DNA from: Imbroritus primus
GTDB lineage: Bacteria > Pseudomonadota > Gammaproteobacteria > Burkholderiales > Burkholderiaceae
Assembly: GCF_964332355.1 (NCBI RefSeq)
Contig: NZ_OZ201293.1
Span: forward strand, 1,426,001-1,490,000
Reading direction: 5' to 3'
DNA length: 64,000 nucleotides
Shown: positions 53,597 to 63,570 of the stretch, piece by piece
How the letters are laid out: every line of letters starts with the position of its first letter
Numbering within the stretch: position 1 is the first letter of the stretch
Notes under the pieces: generated by a model
Told to the model about the DNA's origin: nothing
Database searches by the model: none
Seen by the model: only the letters and a program-made list of their open reading frames with translations
Position numbers and translations under genes: made by a program

Positions 53597-56500
53597 ATGG
53601 CGCATTTTTCGTGCTTTCCCGGTGCTTCGGCGCTGTCCGTCTTCCGTCAACAACGCCTGCTTGCCGCCCTGCGCGAAATCGATAGCGATATCGAAGCGAT
53701 TCACGGCCAGTTTGTCCATCTTGTCGCCAGCGATCGCGTGCTCAGCCAGGACGAGCAGGGCTATGTCGCGGCGCTGCTGACCTATGGTGCGCCGTTCACT
53801 GCCGAAACCGAAGGCGACCGTTTCGTGGTCATCCCGCGTTTTGGCACGATTTCACCATGGGCCAGCAAGGCCACGGATATCGCGCACAACTGCGGCCTGC
53901 CGCAGGTGCGGCGCATCGAACGCGGCGTGGCCTACACCGTGACGTGCAAGAAAGGCCTGCTGCGCGGCCGCAAGAGCCTCGCGCCGGAACAGCGCGAGGC
54001 CGTGGCGGCACTGCTGCATGACCGCATGATCGAAACCGTGGTGGCGACGCCGGAAGACGGTTACCGCCTGTTCGACGAGTTGCCGGCCAAGCCGCTGCAG
54101 TTCGTTGATGTACAGGCAGGCGGGCGTGCCGCGCTGGTGGATGCCAACGTAGCGATGGGTCTGGCGCTGTCGGAAGACGAGATCGATTACCTCGTCGATG
54201 CCTATCGTACGCTGGAGCGTAATCCGACCGACGTCGAGCTGATGATGTTCGCGCAGGCCAACAGCGAGCACTGCCGCCACAAGATTTTCAACGCGACCTG
54301 GACCATCGACGGCGAGGAACAGGACAAGTCGCTGTTCCAGATGATCCGCAATACCCACGCACTGGCGCCGCAGGGCACGGTCGTGGCGTATTCCGACAAT
54401 GCCGCCGTCATGGAAGGCGGGATGGCCGAACGCTGGTTCCCGCAAGGAGAACTCCATCAGTACGCGGCGCGCCAGGCGCTGACGCATACCGTGATGAAGG
54501 TCGAGACGCACAACCACCCGACCGCGATTTCCCCGTTCCCCGGCGCCTCCACCGGGGCTGGCGGCGAGATCCGCGATGAGGGCGCCACTGGTCGCGGCGC
54601 GAAGCCGAAGGCTGGCTTGACCGGCTTTACGGTTTCCAACCTGATGCTGCCCGGTGCGGTACAGCCCTGGGAGAACGCGCGTGATGCCACCCGGCCGGCT
54701 GCAGCCGGCGACACCCCGGGCGTGACCGGCAAGCCGGAGCGCATCGCCTCGGCGCTCGATATCATGATCGAAGGCCCGATCGGCGGGGCAGCGTTCAACA
54801 ACGAATTCGGCCGGCCCAATCTCGGCGGCTATTTCCGCGTGTACGAGCAGAACGTCGGCGGAACCGTGCGCGGCTATCACAAGCCGATCATGATCGCCGG
54901 CGGCATCGGCAACATCGATGCCGCGCACACGCACAAGAATGCATTGCCACCCGATACGCTGCTGATCCAGCTGGGCGGTCCCGGCATGCGTATCGGCATG
55001 GGTGGCGGCGCGGCCAGTTCGATGGCCACCGGGACCAACGCGGCCGACCTCGATTTCGATTCCGTGCAGCGTGGCAATCCGGAGATGGAGCGGCGCGCGC
55101 AGGAAGTCATCAACGCCTGCTGGGCGCTGGGTGACGCCAACCCGATCCAGTCGATCCACGATGTGGGCGCGGGCGGGATCTCGAATGCCTTCCCCGAACT
55201 GGTCGACGGCGCCGGCCGCGGTGCGCGTTTCGACCTGCGGCAGGTGCACCTGGAAGAGAGCGGCATGAGCCCCGCCGAAATCTGGTGCAACGAATCGCAG
55301 GAGCGCTACGTGCTAGCCATCCTGCCGAACGATCTGCCGCGTTTCCAGGCCATCTGCGCGCGCGAGCGTTCGCCGTTTGCCGTGGTCGGCGTGGCGACCG
55401 AGGCGCGCCAGCTGCAGCTGATTGATGGCGATGCCGATCCCGCGCAGAAGGAACGTTTCCCGGTCGACATGCCGATGGACGTCTTGCTCGGCAAGCCGCC
55501 ACGCATGCACCGCGATGTCACCCGCGTTGCGCAGACCCTGCCGCCGGTCGATGTCACGGGACTGTCGCTCGACCAGGTAGCCTTCGACGTGCTGCGTCAC
55601 CCCACCGTGGCGAACAAGTCTTTCCTGATTACTATCGGCGACCGTACCGTCGGCGGCCTGAACGTGCGTGACCAGATGGTCGGCCCGTGGCAGGTACCGG
55701 TGGCCGACTGCGCGGTCACGACGCTCGATTTCAGCGGTTACGCCGGCGAAGCCATGACCATGGGCGAGCGTACGCCGCTGGCCGTGATCGATGCGCCTGC
55801 CTCAGGTCGCATGGCAATTGGTGAGGCGATCACCAACCTGGCCGCCGCACCGGTTGCCAATCTCGGCCAGGTCAAGCTATCGGCCAACTGGATGGCAGCG
55901 TGCGGCGTGGCGGGTGAAGATGCCAAGCTGTTCGATACCGTCAAGGCGGTGGGCATGGAACTATGCCCGGCGCTTGGCATCAGCATTCCGGTCGGCAAGG
56001 ATTCGTTGTCGATGCGCACCAAGTGGCAAGACAACGGCGTGGACAAGGAAGTGGTTGCGCCAGTGTCGCTGATCATCTCGGCCTTTGCACCGGTGACCGA
56101 CGTACGCCGCACGCTCACGCCGCAACTGCGTGCCGATGTAGACACCACGCTGATCGCCATCGACCTCGGCCGCGGCAAGCACCGCATGGGTGGCAGCATC
56201 CTGGCACAGGTGACGCAACAGATCGGCAATGAGACCCCGGATGTCGATAGTGCCGAGGACCTCAAGCAGTTCTTCACCGTGATCCAGGCTCTGAACCAGG
56301 ACGGCAAGCTGCTTGCTTACCACGACCGTTCCGATGGCGGCTTCTTCGCTACCGTCTGTGAAATGGCGTTTGCCGGGCATGTCGGCGTGTCGCTCAATGT
56401 CGATATGCTGGCGCTCGATGCGCAGGAGCCGGACCATGGTGATGCCAAGAACTGGGCCCAGCAGGTTGCCGAGCGCCGTAATGACCAGACGCTGCGCGCG

Positions 56501-57619
56501 CTGTTCAATGAAGAGCTGGGCGCGGTCATCCAGGTGCGCGCAGAAGAGCGCGACGCCGTGTTTGCCGTCCTGCGCGCACATGGCCTGTCAGCCTGTAGTC
56601 ATGTGATCGGCAAGCCGAACGGCAATGATGTGATCGAGATCTACCGCGATGCCAAGAAGGTATTCGGACAATCGCGTGTCGACCTGCAGCGCGCTTGGAG
56701 TGAAGTCAGTTGGCGCATCGCTGCGCTGCGCGACAACTCCGCTTGCGCCGACAGCGAATACGACCGCATCCTCGATGCTGCCGATCCGGGCATGACGCCG
56801 CATCTGACCTTCGATCCGACCGATGATATCGCCGCGCCATTCATCAGCACAGGCACGTGTCCGCGCGTCGCCATCCTGCGCGAGCAGGGCGTCAACTCGC
56901 AGGTGGAAATGTCGTACGCCATGGCGCGTGCCGGCTTCGATACCTACGACGTGCACATGAGCGACCTGATCGCCGGCCGTGCCGATCTGGCCGACTTCAA
57001 AGGCTTCGTCGCATGCGGTGGCTTCAGCTACGGCGATGTGCTCGGCGCGGGCGAGGGCTGGGCCAAGACCATCCTGCTGAATGGCAAGATGGCCGAGCAG
57101 TTCGCCGCTTTCTTCAACCGCGCTGATACGTTCGCGCTGGGCGTCTGCAACGGTTGCCAGATGATGAGCAACCTTGCGCCGATCATCCCTGGTGCGGGTG
57201 CGTGGCCGCGCTTCACGCGCAACCAGTCGGAGCAGTATGAGGCGCGTCTGGCGCTGGTGGAAGTGCAGGCATCGCCGTCGATCTTCTTTGCCGGCATGGA
57301 AGGCAGCCGGATCCCGATCGCCGTGGCGCACGGCGAAGGCTTCGCGGATTTCTCGCAGCATGGTGACCGCGCCGCGGCGCCGGTCGCGTTGCGCTTCGTC
57401 GACAACCATGGCAAGCCCACTGAGGTGTATCCGCTCAACCCGAACGGCTCGCCCGACGGCATTACCTCGGTGACCACCACCGACGGCCGCTTCACCGTGC
57501 TGATGCCGCATCCGGAACGCGTGTTCCGCGCTGTGCAGATGAGCTGGCATCCGGAAGGATGGGATGGCGACAGCCCGTGGATGCGCATGTTCCGCAATGC
57601 GCGCAAGTGGGTCGGCTGA
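53597..57619 (+). CDS. purL: Phosphoribosylformylglycinamidine synthase
   Basis: A 1340-residue single-chain PurL (large type), which converts FGAR to FGAM in purine synthesis using glutamine. The N-terminal domain (to about 150) precedes two AIRS-like halves with HNHPTAISPFPGASTGAGGEIRDEGATG and GGGAASSMATG. The C-terminal glutaminase domain (from about 1085) has the nucleophile Cys in GVCNGCQMM and the His-Glu pair in MPHPERVFRAVQ. Length fits the enterobacterial type (about 1295). The frame extends far upstream, but the ATG at 53597 gives the family's MAHFSCFPGASALS start. A bidirectional terminator follows. Confidence 0.96.
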   Translation: MAHFSCFPGASALSVFRQQRLLAALREIDSDIEAIHGQFVHLVASDRVLSQDEQGYVAALLTYGAPFTAETEGDRFVVIPRFGTISPWASKATDIAHNCGLPQVRRIERGVAYTVTCKKGLLRGRKSLAPEQREAVAALLHDRMIETVVATPEDGYRLFDELPAKPLQFVDVQAGGRAALVDANVAMGLALSEDEIDYLVDAYRTLERNPTDVELMMFAQANSEHCRHKIFNATWTIDGEEQDKSLFQMIRNTHALAPQGTVVAYSDNAAVMEGGMAERWFPQGELHQYAARQALTHTVMKVETHNHPTAISPFPGASTGAGGEIRDEGATGRGAKPKAGLTGFTVSNLMLPGAVQPWENARDATRPAAAGDTPGVTGKPERIASALDIMIEGPIGGAAFNNEFGRPNLGGYFRVYEQNVGGTVRGYHKPIMIAGGIGNIDAAHTHKNALPPDTLLIQLGGPGMRIGMGGGAASSMATGTNAADLDFDSVQRGNPEMERRAQEVINACWALGDANPIQSIHDVGAGGISNAFPELVDGAGRGARFDLRQVHLEESGMSPAEIWCNESQERYVLAILPNDLPRFQAICARERSPFAVVGVATEARQLQLIDGDADPAQKERFPVDMPMDVLLGKPPRMHRDVTRVAQTLPPVDVTGLSLDQVAFDVLRHPTVANKSFLITIGDRTVGGLNVRDQMVGPWQVPVADCAVTTLDFSGYAGEAMTMGERTPLAVIDAPASGRMAIGEAITNLAAAPVANLGQVKLSANWMAACGVAGEDAKLFDTVKAVGMELCPALGISIPVGKDSLSMRTKWQDNGVDKEVVAPVSLIISAFAPVTDVRRTLTPQLRADVDTTLIAIDLGRGKHRMGGSILAQVTQQIGNETPDVDSAEDLKQFFTVIQALNQDGKLLAYHDRSDGGFFATVCEMAFAGHVGVSLNVDMLALDAQEPDHGDAKNWAQQVAERRNDQTLRALFNEELGAVIQVRAEERDAVFAVLRAHGLSACSHVIGKPNGNDVIEIYRDAKKVFGQSRVDLQRAWSEVSWRIAALRDNSACADSEYDRILDAADPGMTPHLTFDPTDDIAAPFISTGTCPRVAILREQGVNSQVEMSYAMARAGFDTYDVHMSDLIAGRADLADFKGFVACGGFSYGDVLGAGEGWAKTILLNGKMAEQFAAFFNRADTFALGVCNGCQMMSNLAPIIPGAGAWPRFTRNQSEQYEARLALVEVQASPSIFFAGMEGSRIPIAVAHGEGFADFSQHGDRAAAPVALRFVDNHGKPTEVYPLNPNGSPDGITSVTTTDGRFTVLMPHPERVFRAVQMSWHPEGWDGDSPWMRMFRNARKWVG

Positions 57620-57657
57620 GCGGCTTGCCGCCACGGCGGAACGACGAGCAGTTCGTC

Positions 57658-57691
57658 AAATAAAACGGCACCGTGAGGTGCCGTTTTATTT
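57658..57691. terminator. Bidirectional terminator after purL
   Basis: AAATAAAACGGCACC pairs with GGTGCCGTTTTATTT around GTGA, 15 paired bases with A/T flanks. Confidence 0.93.
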
Positions 57692-57775
57692 GGGCCGAAA
57701 ATCCTGTGTCAGGGCTGCGGCCGGATCATGATGAGGCAATGCTGTCAGATATCGTCATCGATTCACGGGTCGTGC

Positions 57776-59674
57776 TCAGAACTTCTCGAATTTGCCCAGA
57801 TAGCGCCACTGGCCCGGCGGCAGCGCACCGAGCACAACGCGCCCCATGCGGATCCGTTTCAGGCCCACGACCTGCAGGCCGACGAGCTCGCACATGCGAC
57901 GGATCTGGCGTTTCTTGCCTTCTCGCAGTACAAAGCGCAGTTGCTCCGGGTTCTGCCAGCTGACCTTGGCCGGCTTGAGCGCCACGCCGTCTAGCGACAG
58001 GCCATGTTCCAGCTGCTTTATTGCAGCGGCCGGGAACACGCTCTGCACATCGCGGTCAACGATGCCTTGGGGCGTCGCATAGGCCACGCGCACCAGATAC
58101 TCTTTCTCGGTCGTGGAGTCCTCGCCGATCAGCGCCTTGGCGATGCGGCCATCCTGGGTCAGCACGAGCAGGCCCGTCGAGTCGATATCGAGCCGGCCGG
58201 CCGGCGCAAGGCTCTTGCGGTGCCATGGCTGGAAGCGTTTGCCGGAAGTGTCTTCCTCCCACTGGTTCTCAGGCGTGACCAGTGTGACGGCTGGCGTATA
58301 GCCATCCTCGGCCTGTCCGGAGACATAGCCCACCGGTTTGTGCAGCAGGATGGTCACGCGCTCCTCCTGCACGCTGCGCGCGGCGGCGTCGATTTCGATG
58401 CGGGCATCTTCAGGAATGCGCGTGCCGAGTTCGGTCACCGGCTCGCCATTCACGCGTACCCAGCCGCGCGGAATCCATTCGTCGGCTTCGCGGCGCGAGC
58501 ACAGGCCCAGCTCGGACATGCGCTTGGACAGGCGAACGCCGGTCTGGTCATGGACCGCTTCATCTCGCTCGCTGGCCGGCAGCATGTCGGCCGGGGCGCT
58601 GGGTGGTCGGGATGCACCTTCGACAGCGCGTCGACGCTCCGGCCTGCTTGCCGGCTTGCGCTGGTCATCCGCATTGCGCGCGGAGGCGTAGTCGGATCGG
58701 CCTGCGCCGCGTGGAGGGCGCGTATTCTCGCCTCGGTCACGCCATTCGGAGCGGCGCGGTGCGCCCGGCGCACGGTCGTCCTCGTCCCTGCGTGTCCGCG
58801 GAGCATATGGGCGCTGCTCATTTCCATATTCCCGCGAGCGTCCAGGGGGGCGTTCCGACGTGTGCCCCGGACGTCGCTCGAATTGCCCTTGCGATTTGCG
58901 GTCCTGCCAGGGACGTGGCGATGCGGGGCGCTCGGATGTGTATCCGCCGTCACGCGGTGCGCGTGACGGGCTTCGTTCTCGGGCATCGCCGGGATCACCG
59001 CGGAAACTCCGGTCGCCGCGGTCAATGCGATCACCACGGAAGCCGCGACCATCACGGTCGCTGCGGAAGCCTCGGTCAGCCGTGCCTTCGCGATTGTCAC
59101 GAAAGCCGCGGTCACCTCGCTCGCTGCGGAAACCCCGATCACCGGAATCGCCGCGCTCGCTGCGGAAACCATGGTTACCACGGTCGTTACGTTCACCGCG
59201 GAAGCCACGCTCTCCAGCGTTGCTGCGCTCACTACGGAAGCCGCGATCATCGCGGTTCCCACGCTCACCACCGCGAAAGCTCCGGTCACCGGCATCGCTG
59301 CGCTCGCTACGGAAGCCTCGGTCATCACGATTGCTGCGATCACCTCCGGCGCCACGATTACCCCGGTCAGCGTAGCTGCCTCGATCGCGATAGCCTCCAC
59401 GATCCTCAAACCCAACCGGTTTTGCACGCGCTGGCCTGCCGCGATCGGTGTCGCTCGCACGCTGGGCGGGCGCACGTGCATCGCCGCTCCGGCTCTTGCC
59501 GTCAGCCTTGGTGGGCGCCGGGCGAGCGAGGGCAGCTTCGCGCACACGCTTTCGGTTGAGGTCGGAGACGCGCACGGGCCGTGCCGGACGCGCCGGGGCC
59601 GACGGGCTGGATGCGGCATCGCCGGCGGGGCGCTTGACGCCAAGGGTACGGCGTGGCCGCGAGGAATCGTTCAT
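57776..59674 (-). CDS. RsuA/RluB-F-family rRNA pseudouridine synthase with long RG-rich N-terminal region
   Basis: A 632-residue protein, of which only the last 260 residues are enzyme. The S4 RNA-binding domain (about 380-430, VRLSKRMSELGLCSRREADEWI) and the pseudouridine synthase domain (catalytic Asp in APAGRLDIDSTGLL) end in KRQIRRMCELVGLQVVGLKRIRMG. This is the 23S rRNA RluB/E/F type; I cannot choose the target base. The first 370 residues are a disordered, strongly charged tail with repeats such as DRGFRSERxDxGDRGFR (about 90-235) and further Arg/Pro-rich stretches. That tail is far longer than in E. coli relatives (about 290 residues in total). It is 38 bases downstream of glnD. Confidence 0.92.
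   Translation of the reverse strand: MNDSSRPRRTLGVKRPAGDAASSPSAPARPARPVRVSDLNRKRVREAALARPAPTKADGKSRSGDARAPAQRASDTDRGRPARAKPVGFEDRGGYRDRGSYADRGNRGAGGDRSNRDDRGFRSERSDAGDRSFRGGERGNRDDRGFRSERSNAGERGFRGERNDRGNHGFRSERGDSGDRGFRSERGDRGFRDNREGTADRGFRSDRDGRGFRGDRIDRGDRSFRGDPGDARERSPSRAPRDGGYTSERPASPRPWQDRKSQGQFERRPGHTSERPPGRSREYGNEQRPYAPRTRRDEDDRAPGAPRRSEWRDRGENTRPPRGAGRSDYASARNADDQRKPASRPERRRAVEGASRPPSAPADMLPASERDEAVHDQTGVRLSKRMSELGLCSRREADEWIPRGWVRVNGEPVTELGTRIPEDARIEIDAAARSVQEERVTILLHKPVGYVSGQAEDGYTPAVTLVTPENQWEEDTSGKRFQPWHRKSLAPAGRLDIDSTGLLVLTQDGRIAKALIGEDSTTEKEYLVRVAYATPQGIVDRDVQSVFPAAAIKQLEHGLSLDGVALKPAKVSWQNPEQLRFVLREGKKRQIRRMCELVGLQVVGLKRIRMGRVVLGALPPGQWRYLGKFEKF
58984..59404. repeat. In-frame tandem repeats coding for an RG-rich segment
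   Basis: Many short imperfect units encode DRGFRSER, GDRSFRGG, NDRGNHGFR and similar octa- to decapeptides within the N-terminal tail of the pseudouridine synthase. The pattern looks like slippage-prone coding repeats. Confidence 0.85.
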
Positions 59675-59712
59675 GGTGGACTCAGATAACAGGGTGATGT
59701 CAATGGTGGTGC

Positions 59713-62286
59713 TTATACCACCAACGCATCGAGAAGATCGGTTTCCAGCCGCAGTTGCAGCTTGCTGTTTTCGGCGAGGCGGGTGCCGTCGATGAGGAAG
59801 ACGTCCTCCACGCGTTCGCCGAGCGTGTTGATGTGCGCGGTATGCAGCGAGACGCCGTGGCGTGCCAGCACGCGCGCGATGGCGTAGAGCAGGCCAGTGC
59901 GGTCATTGGCGGACACGGACAGCAGGTAGTACTGGCCACGCTCGTCGGGCCGCAGGTCGACGCGCGGCTTGATTGGGAAGCTGCGCGACTGGCGCGACAG
60001 GCGTCCGCGCGTTGGCTCGGGCAGTGGTTCATCGCGTTCCAGGTGGATCACCAGCTCGTGCTCGACCAGGGCGATGATGTCACGATAGTGCTGCACGCTG
60101 TCCGGATCGGTGATCTGGAAAGTATCCAGCGCGTAGCCGTGCCGCGTGGTGTGGATCTTGGCATCGAGAATCGAAAAGCTCTTGCGGTCGAAGTAGCCGC
60201 AGATGCGCGCGAACAGATCGGTCTTGTCCCGCGTGTAGACCGCCACCTGGAGACCCTCGCCGGCCTGCGACAGGCGCACGCGGACGATGGGCGTCGGGCT
60301 GTTGACCTTGTCGTGCAGGTGGCGCGTGAGCCAGGCGATGTCGCGCGCGTCATGGCGCAGAAAGAATGCGACGTCGAGCTGGTCCCACAGTGCCTCATGC
60401 GCACGGCTGTCCATGGTGACCAGGCGCAGCAGGCTGATGGCTTCTTCCTTGCGCTGGGCGAGCAGCGAATGACGGTCAACCGCGTCGCCGCCGAGCACGC
60501 GCAGTGTCATGCGGTACAGGTCTTCCAGCAGCTTGCCTTTCCAGGCATTCCACACTTTTGGACTGGTGCCGCGGATATCGGCCACCGTCAGCAGATAGAG
60601 CGCGGTGAGGTAGCGTTCGTTGCCCACGGCCTTGGCAAAGTTGCGGATGACTTCGATATCGCCGAGATCCTGCTTTTGTGCGACCTGGCTCATGGTGAGA
60701 TGGTGCTCGACCAGCCAGCAGATGAGGTCCGCATCTTCCTTGGCCACGCCATGCTGCCGGCAGAAGCGCCGGGCGTCGCCCACGCCGAGCAGCGAGTGGT
60801 CGCCACCACGCCCCTTGGCAATGTCATGGAATAGGGCAGCGACATACAGCACCCATGGTTTGTCGAAATGCGCCATCAGCTGGCTGCAGTACGGAAACTC
60901 GTGGGTGTGCTCGACGATGGCGAAACGCCGCACGTTGCGTACCACCATGAGGATGTGCTGGTCCACCGTGTAGACGTGGAACAGGTCATGCTGCATCTGG
61001 CCGACGATGCGCCGGAAGTTGATGAGATAGCGGCCCAGCACGCTGGTCTGGTTCATCAGCCGCAGTGCATGCGTGATACCGCGTGGCTGTTGCAGAATGG
61101 CCAGGAACAGCCTGCGGTTTTCCGGATCGCGGCGCCACTTGGCATCCATCAGGGTGCGTGCGTTGTACAGCGCGCGCAGCGTATTGGCCGACAAGCCTTT
61201 GACGCCGCTAGCCTGCTGATAGATCAGGAAGGTCTCGAGAATCGCGTGCGGGTTTTTTTCGTAAATATCCGCTTCGCTCACTTCGAGCATGCCCTGGCGC
61301 TCGTAGAAGCGCTCGCTGAGCGGCCGGATGACTGCCGATTCCTGCGGGAACAGCCGGGCTTCGATATTGAGCAGCAGCACCGTGTTGAGCTGCGTGACGG
61401 CCTTGGCGACCCAATAATAGCGACGCATCAGCAGTTCGCTGGCGCGCTTGACGTTGTTGCCGCGATAACCGAACGATTCTGCTAGCGTGGTCTGCAGGTC
61501 GAACACCAGCACATCCTGACGGCGACCGGCGAGGATGTGGAGACGCGCCCGGATTGTCTTGAGCAGGCGTTCGTTGCGCGACAACTCCTGCGCTTCGCGC
61601 CGGGTCAGCAATCCCTTGTCGAACAGCTCGTTCCAGCTGTCGCCGAAACCGGCGGCCTTGGTCATCCAGAGGATCACCTGCAAATCGCGCAGTCCGCCCG
61701 GACTTTCCTTGCAGTTCGGTTCCAATGCGTACGGTGTGTACTGGTACTTGGCGTGGCGCTGACGCATTTCCAGCAGTTTGGCCTGGAAGAACTCGCGTGC
61801 ATTGACAGTGGGTGCGAAGCGTTGCTGGAAGGTCTCGAACAGGGCCCGGCTGCCAGCGACGAGGCGCGCTTCCAGCATGGACGTTTGCACGGTGATGTCC
61901 TGCTGTGCTTCCAGCAGGCACTCCTCGACGGTGCGCACGGCGGAGCCGAGCTCGAGCCCGAGATCCCAGCCCAGGCCGATGAACTGTTCGATGCGCTGGT
62001 TGCATTCCGTATCGGTATTCTCCGGGACCAGCACCAGCACATCGACATCCGAGTGCGGTGCCAGTTCGCCACGGCCATAACCGCCCACGGCTACCAGCGC
62101 GACTTCGCGCGGCAGTTGCAACACCGTCCACGCTTCGCGCAGCGCCTCGTCGACCATGCGGCGGCGGCGCGTGAGCAATGTCTGTACATTGTGGGTCCGC
62201 GCGAAGTCCTCGTACAGCTCTCGCGTCCGTGTTTTCAGTCCGGTGCGCAGGCGGGGGGCGAGGTCGGGGTCGGCAAGAATATCCAT
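59713..62286 (-). CDS. glnD: Bifunctional uridylyltransferase/uridylyl-removing enzyme GlnD
   Basis: An 857-residue nitrogen sensor that modifies PII proteins. Nucleotidyltransferase motif GGYGRGELAPHSDVDVLVL (about 68-86), a linker, an HD hydrolase domain with HDIAKGRGGDHSLLG, and two C-terminal ACT domains (from about 690 and about 795: VAVYTRDKTDLFARICGYFD and LSVSANDRTGLLYAIARVL) that bind glutamine. The length is standard. It lies between map and the pseudouridine synthase on one strand, a conserved order in betaproteobacteria. Confidence 0.96.
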   Translation of the reverse strand: MDILADPDLAPRLRTGLKTRTRELYEDFARTHNVQTLLTRRRRMVDEALREAWTVLQLPREVALVAVGGYGRGELAPHSDVDVLVLVPENTDTECNQRIEQFIGLGWDLGLELGSAVRTVEECLLEAQQDITVQTSMLEARLVAGSRALFETFQQRFAPTVNAREFFQAKLLEMRQRHAKYQYTPYALEPNCKESPGGLRDLQVILWMTKAAGFGDSWNELFDKGLLTRREAQELSRNERLLKTIRARLHILAGRRQDVLVFDLQTTLAESFGYRGNNVKRASELLMRRYYWVAKAVTQLNTVLLLNIEARLFPQESAVIRPLSERFYERQGMLEVSEADIYEKNPHAILETFLIYQQASGVKGLSANTLRALYNARTLMDAKWRRDPENRRLFLAILQQPRGITHALRLMNQTSVLGRYLINFRRIVGQMQHDLFHVYTVDQHILMVVRNVRRFAIVEHTHEFPYCSQLMAHFDKPWVLYVAALFHDIAKGRGGDHSLLGVGDARRFCRQHGVAKEDADLICWLVEHHLTMSQVAQKQDLGDIEVIRNFAKAVGNERYLTALYLLTVADIRGTSPKVWNAWKGKLLEDLYRMTLRVLGGDAVDRHSLLAQRKEEAISLLRLVTMDSRAHEALWDQLDVAFFLRHDARDIAWLTRHLHDKVNSPTPIVRVRLSQAGEGLQVAVYTRDKTDLFARICGYFDRKSFSILDAKIHTTRHGYALDTFQITDPDSVQHYRDIIALVEHELVIHLERDEPLPEPTRGRLSRQSRSFPIKPRVDLRPDERGQYYLLSVSANDRTGLLYAIARVLARHGVSLHTAHINTLGERVEDVFLIDGTRLAENSKLQLRLETDLLDALVV

Positions 62287-62350
62287 GGGTGCGCCGTGCG
62301 GTCGGGCGGAATTCGACGCCCCTGGGCTGGCCAGGGGCGGGGGCTTGCGT

Positions 62351-63175
62351 TCAGGCGGCAGCGGGTGCGGCTTGTGAGGGGCGTGGCTGCGTGCCGGCTG
62401 AGACGGTCAGTACCTCATGTCCGCTGTCCGTCACCAGGACGGTGTGTTCCCACTGCGCGGACAGGCTGCGGTCGCGCGTCTTGACGGTCCACTGGTCCGG
62501 CATGGTACGGATGTCGCGCTTGCCGGCATTGAGCATCGGCTCGATGGTGAAGATCATGCCTGGCTTGAGTTCGATGCCCGAGCCCGGACGCCCGTAATGC
62601 AGGATCTGCGGATCTTCGTGGAAGTTCTTGCCGATGCCGTGTCCGCAGTACTCGCGCACGATGGAGTAGCCGGCCTGTTCCGCATGCTGCTGGATGGCAT
62701 GGCCGATGTCGCCAAGATGCGCGCCCGGGCGGACCTGGTCGATGCCTTTCCACATGCACTCGAAGGTAATCTGGCAGAGCCGCTTGGCAAGGATGGAGCC
62801 TTCTCCGACGATGAACATGCGGCTGGTATCGCCGTAGTAGCCTTCCTTGGTGATGACGGTGATGTCCAGGTTGACGATGTCACCGTTCTTCAGCACGCGG
62901 TCGCCGGGAATGCCGTGGCAGATCACGTCGTTGACCGAGGTGCAGATCGACGCCGGAAACGGCGGATAGCCGGGCGGGGCGTAATTTAGCGGCGCCGGTA
63001 CGGTGCCTTGCTCGTCGCGCATGTAGGCGTGGCAGAGCGCGTCGAGCTTGCCGGTGGTGACGCCGGCCTGAACGAATGGCGTGATGTAGTCGAGGACCTC
63101 TGCCGCGAGGCGGCATGCAACGCGCATCTGCGCGATGTCTTCGGCGGTTTTCAGGTGAATCGTCATGCTGTCCAT
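62351..63175 (-). CDS. map: Methionine aminopeptidase (type I)
   Basis: A 274-residue metallopeptidase removing N-terminal Met from nascent chains. The five metal ligands are Asp in NLDITVI, Asp in GDTSRMF, His in GHGIG, Glu in TIEPML and Glu in QWEHTVLV. The C-terminal tail (after about 255) is Ala/Pro-rich and likely flexible. Start at 63175 or nine bases later (63166, MTIHLKTAED). Divergent from rpsB, the usual layout. Confidence 0.96.
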   Translation of the reverse strand: MDSMTIHLKTAEDIAQMRVACRLAAEVLDYITPFVQAGVTTGKLDALCHAYMRDEQGTVPAPLNYAPPGYPPFPASICTSVNDVICHGIPGDRVLKNGDIVNLDITVITKEGYYGDTSRMFIVGEGSILAKRLCQITFECMWKGIDQVRPGAHLGDIGHAIQQHAEQAGYSIVREYCGHGIGKNFHEDPQILHYGRPGSGIELKPGMIFTIEPMLNAGKRDIRTMPDQWTVKTRDRSLSAQWEHTVLVTDSGHEVLTVSAGTQPRPSQAAPAAA

Positions 63176-63570
63176 GGTAAGGCAGCGCGGGGAGGGCGCT
63201 GCGGTAGTCGGGCGGGGCGATCTGAAAGTGATTTTCAGATCCTATTTCCCCGATCAATCCGGATAGCGTGATTATCGCACAGGCGGCGCGCTTCCAAGGC
63301 TGGATCGGGGGAGAATGCGTCACGCACTTCCCGGTACCTGCGATGTGCTGGCCGCGGCAGTCGGCGGCCGGGCAGGGCGCCCCTCGGGCAACTGCCCGTC
63401 CATCTTGAGCCCCGGGGTGAAAGCCTGTTATACTTGCGGGCTAGGCACTTGGGGATCGCGTCCTGTCGGACCCGACTCACTGTGCCTGAATCGCGAGCCG
63501 CGCCATCCGGGGTGTTCCTGTTGAGGAATGTCGGGCGCGTCTTCAGACCTAACCCTATTGGAGAATCCTC
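63176..63570 (+). other. map-rpsB divergent intergenic region with rpsB leader
   Basis: The 395 bases hold no gene. A good promoter for rpsB is present: TTGAGC (63405-63410), an 18-base spacer and TATACT (63429-63434). The transcript would have a leader of about 130 bases, long enough for S2 autoregulation. Another GC-rich hairpin-forming stretch (GGGCGCCCC, 63375 region) precedes the promoter. Confidence 0.7.

Noticed and set aside
58984..59404. CRISPR-like regular repeats
   Set aside because: Units are short, imperfect, in frame and encode RG-rich peptides; there are no spacers of constant length and no cas genes.
58450..59643. Open frames of 320-400 codons overlapping the pseudouridine synthase in other frames
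   Set aside because: They are by-products of the repetitive, GC-rich tail; the Ala/Thr/Val-rich translations have no domain.
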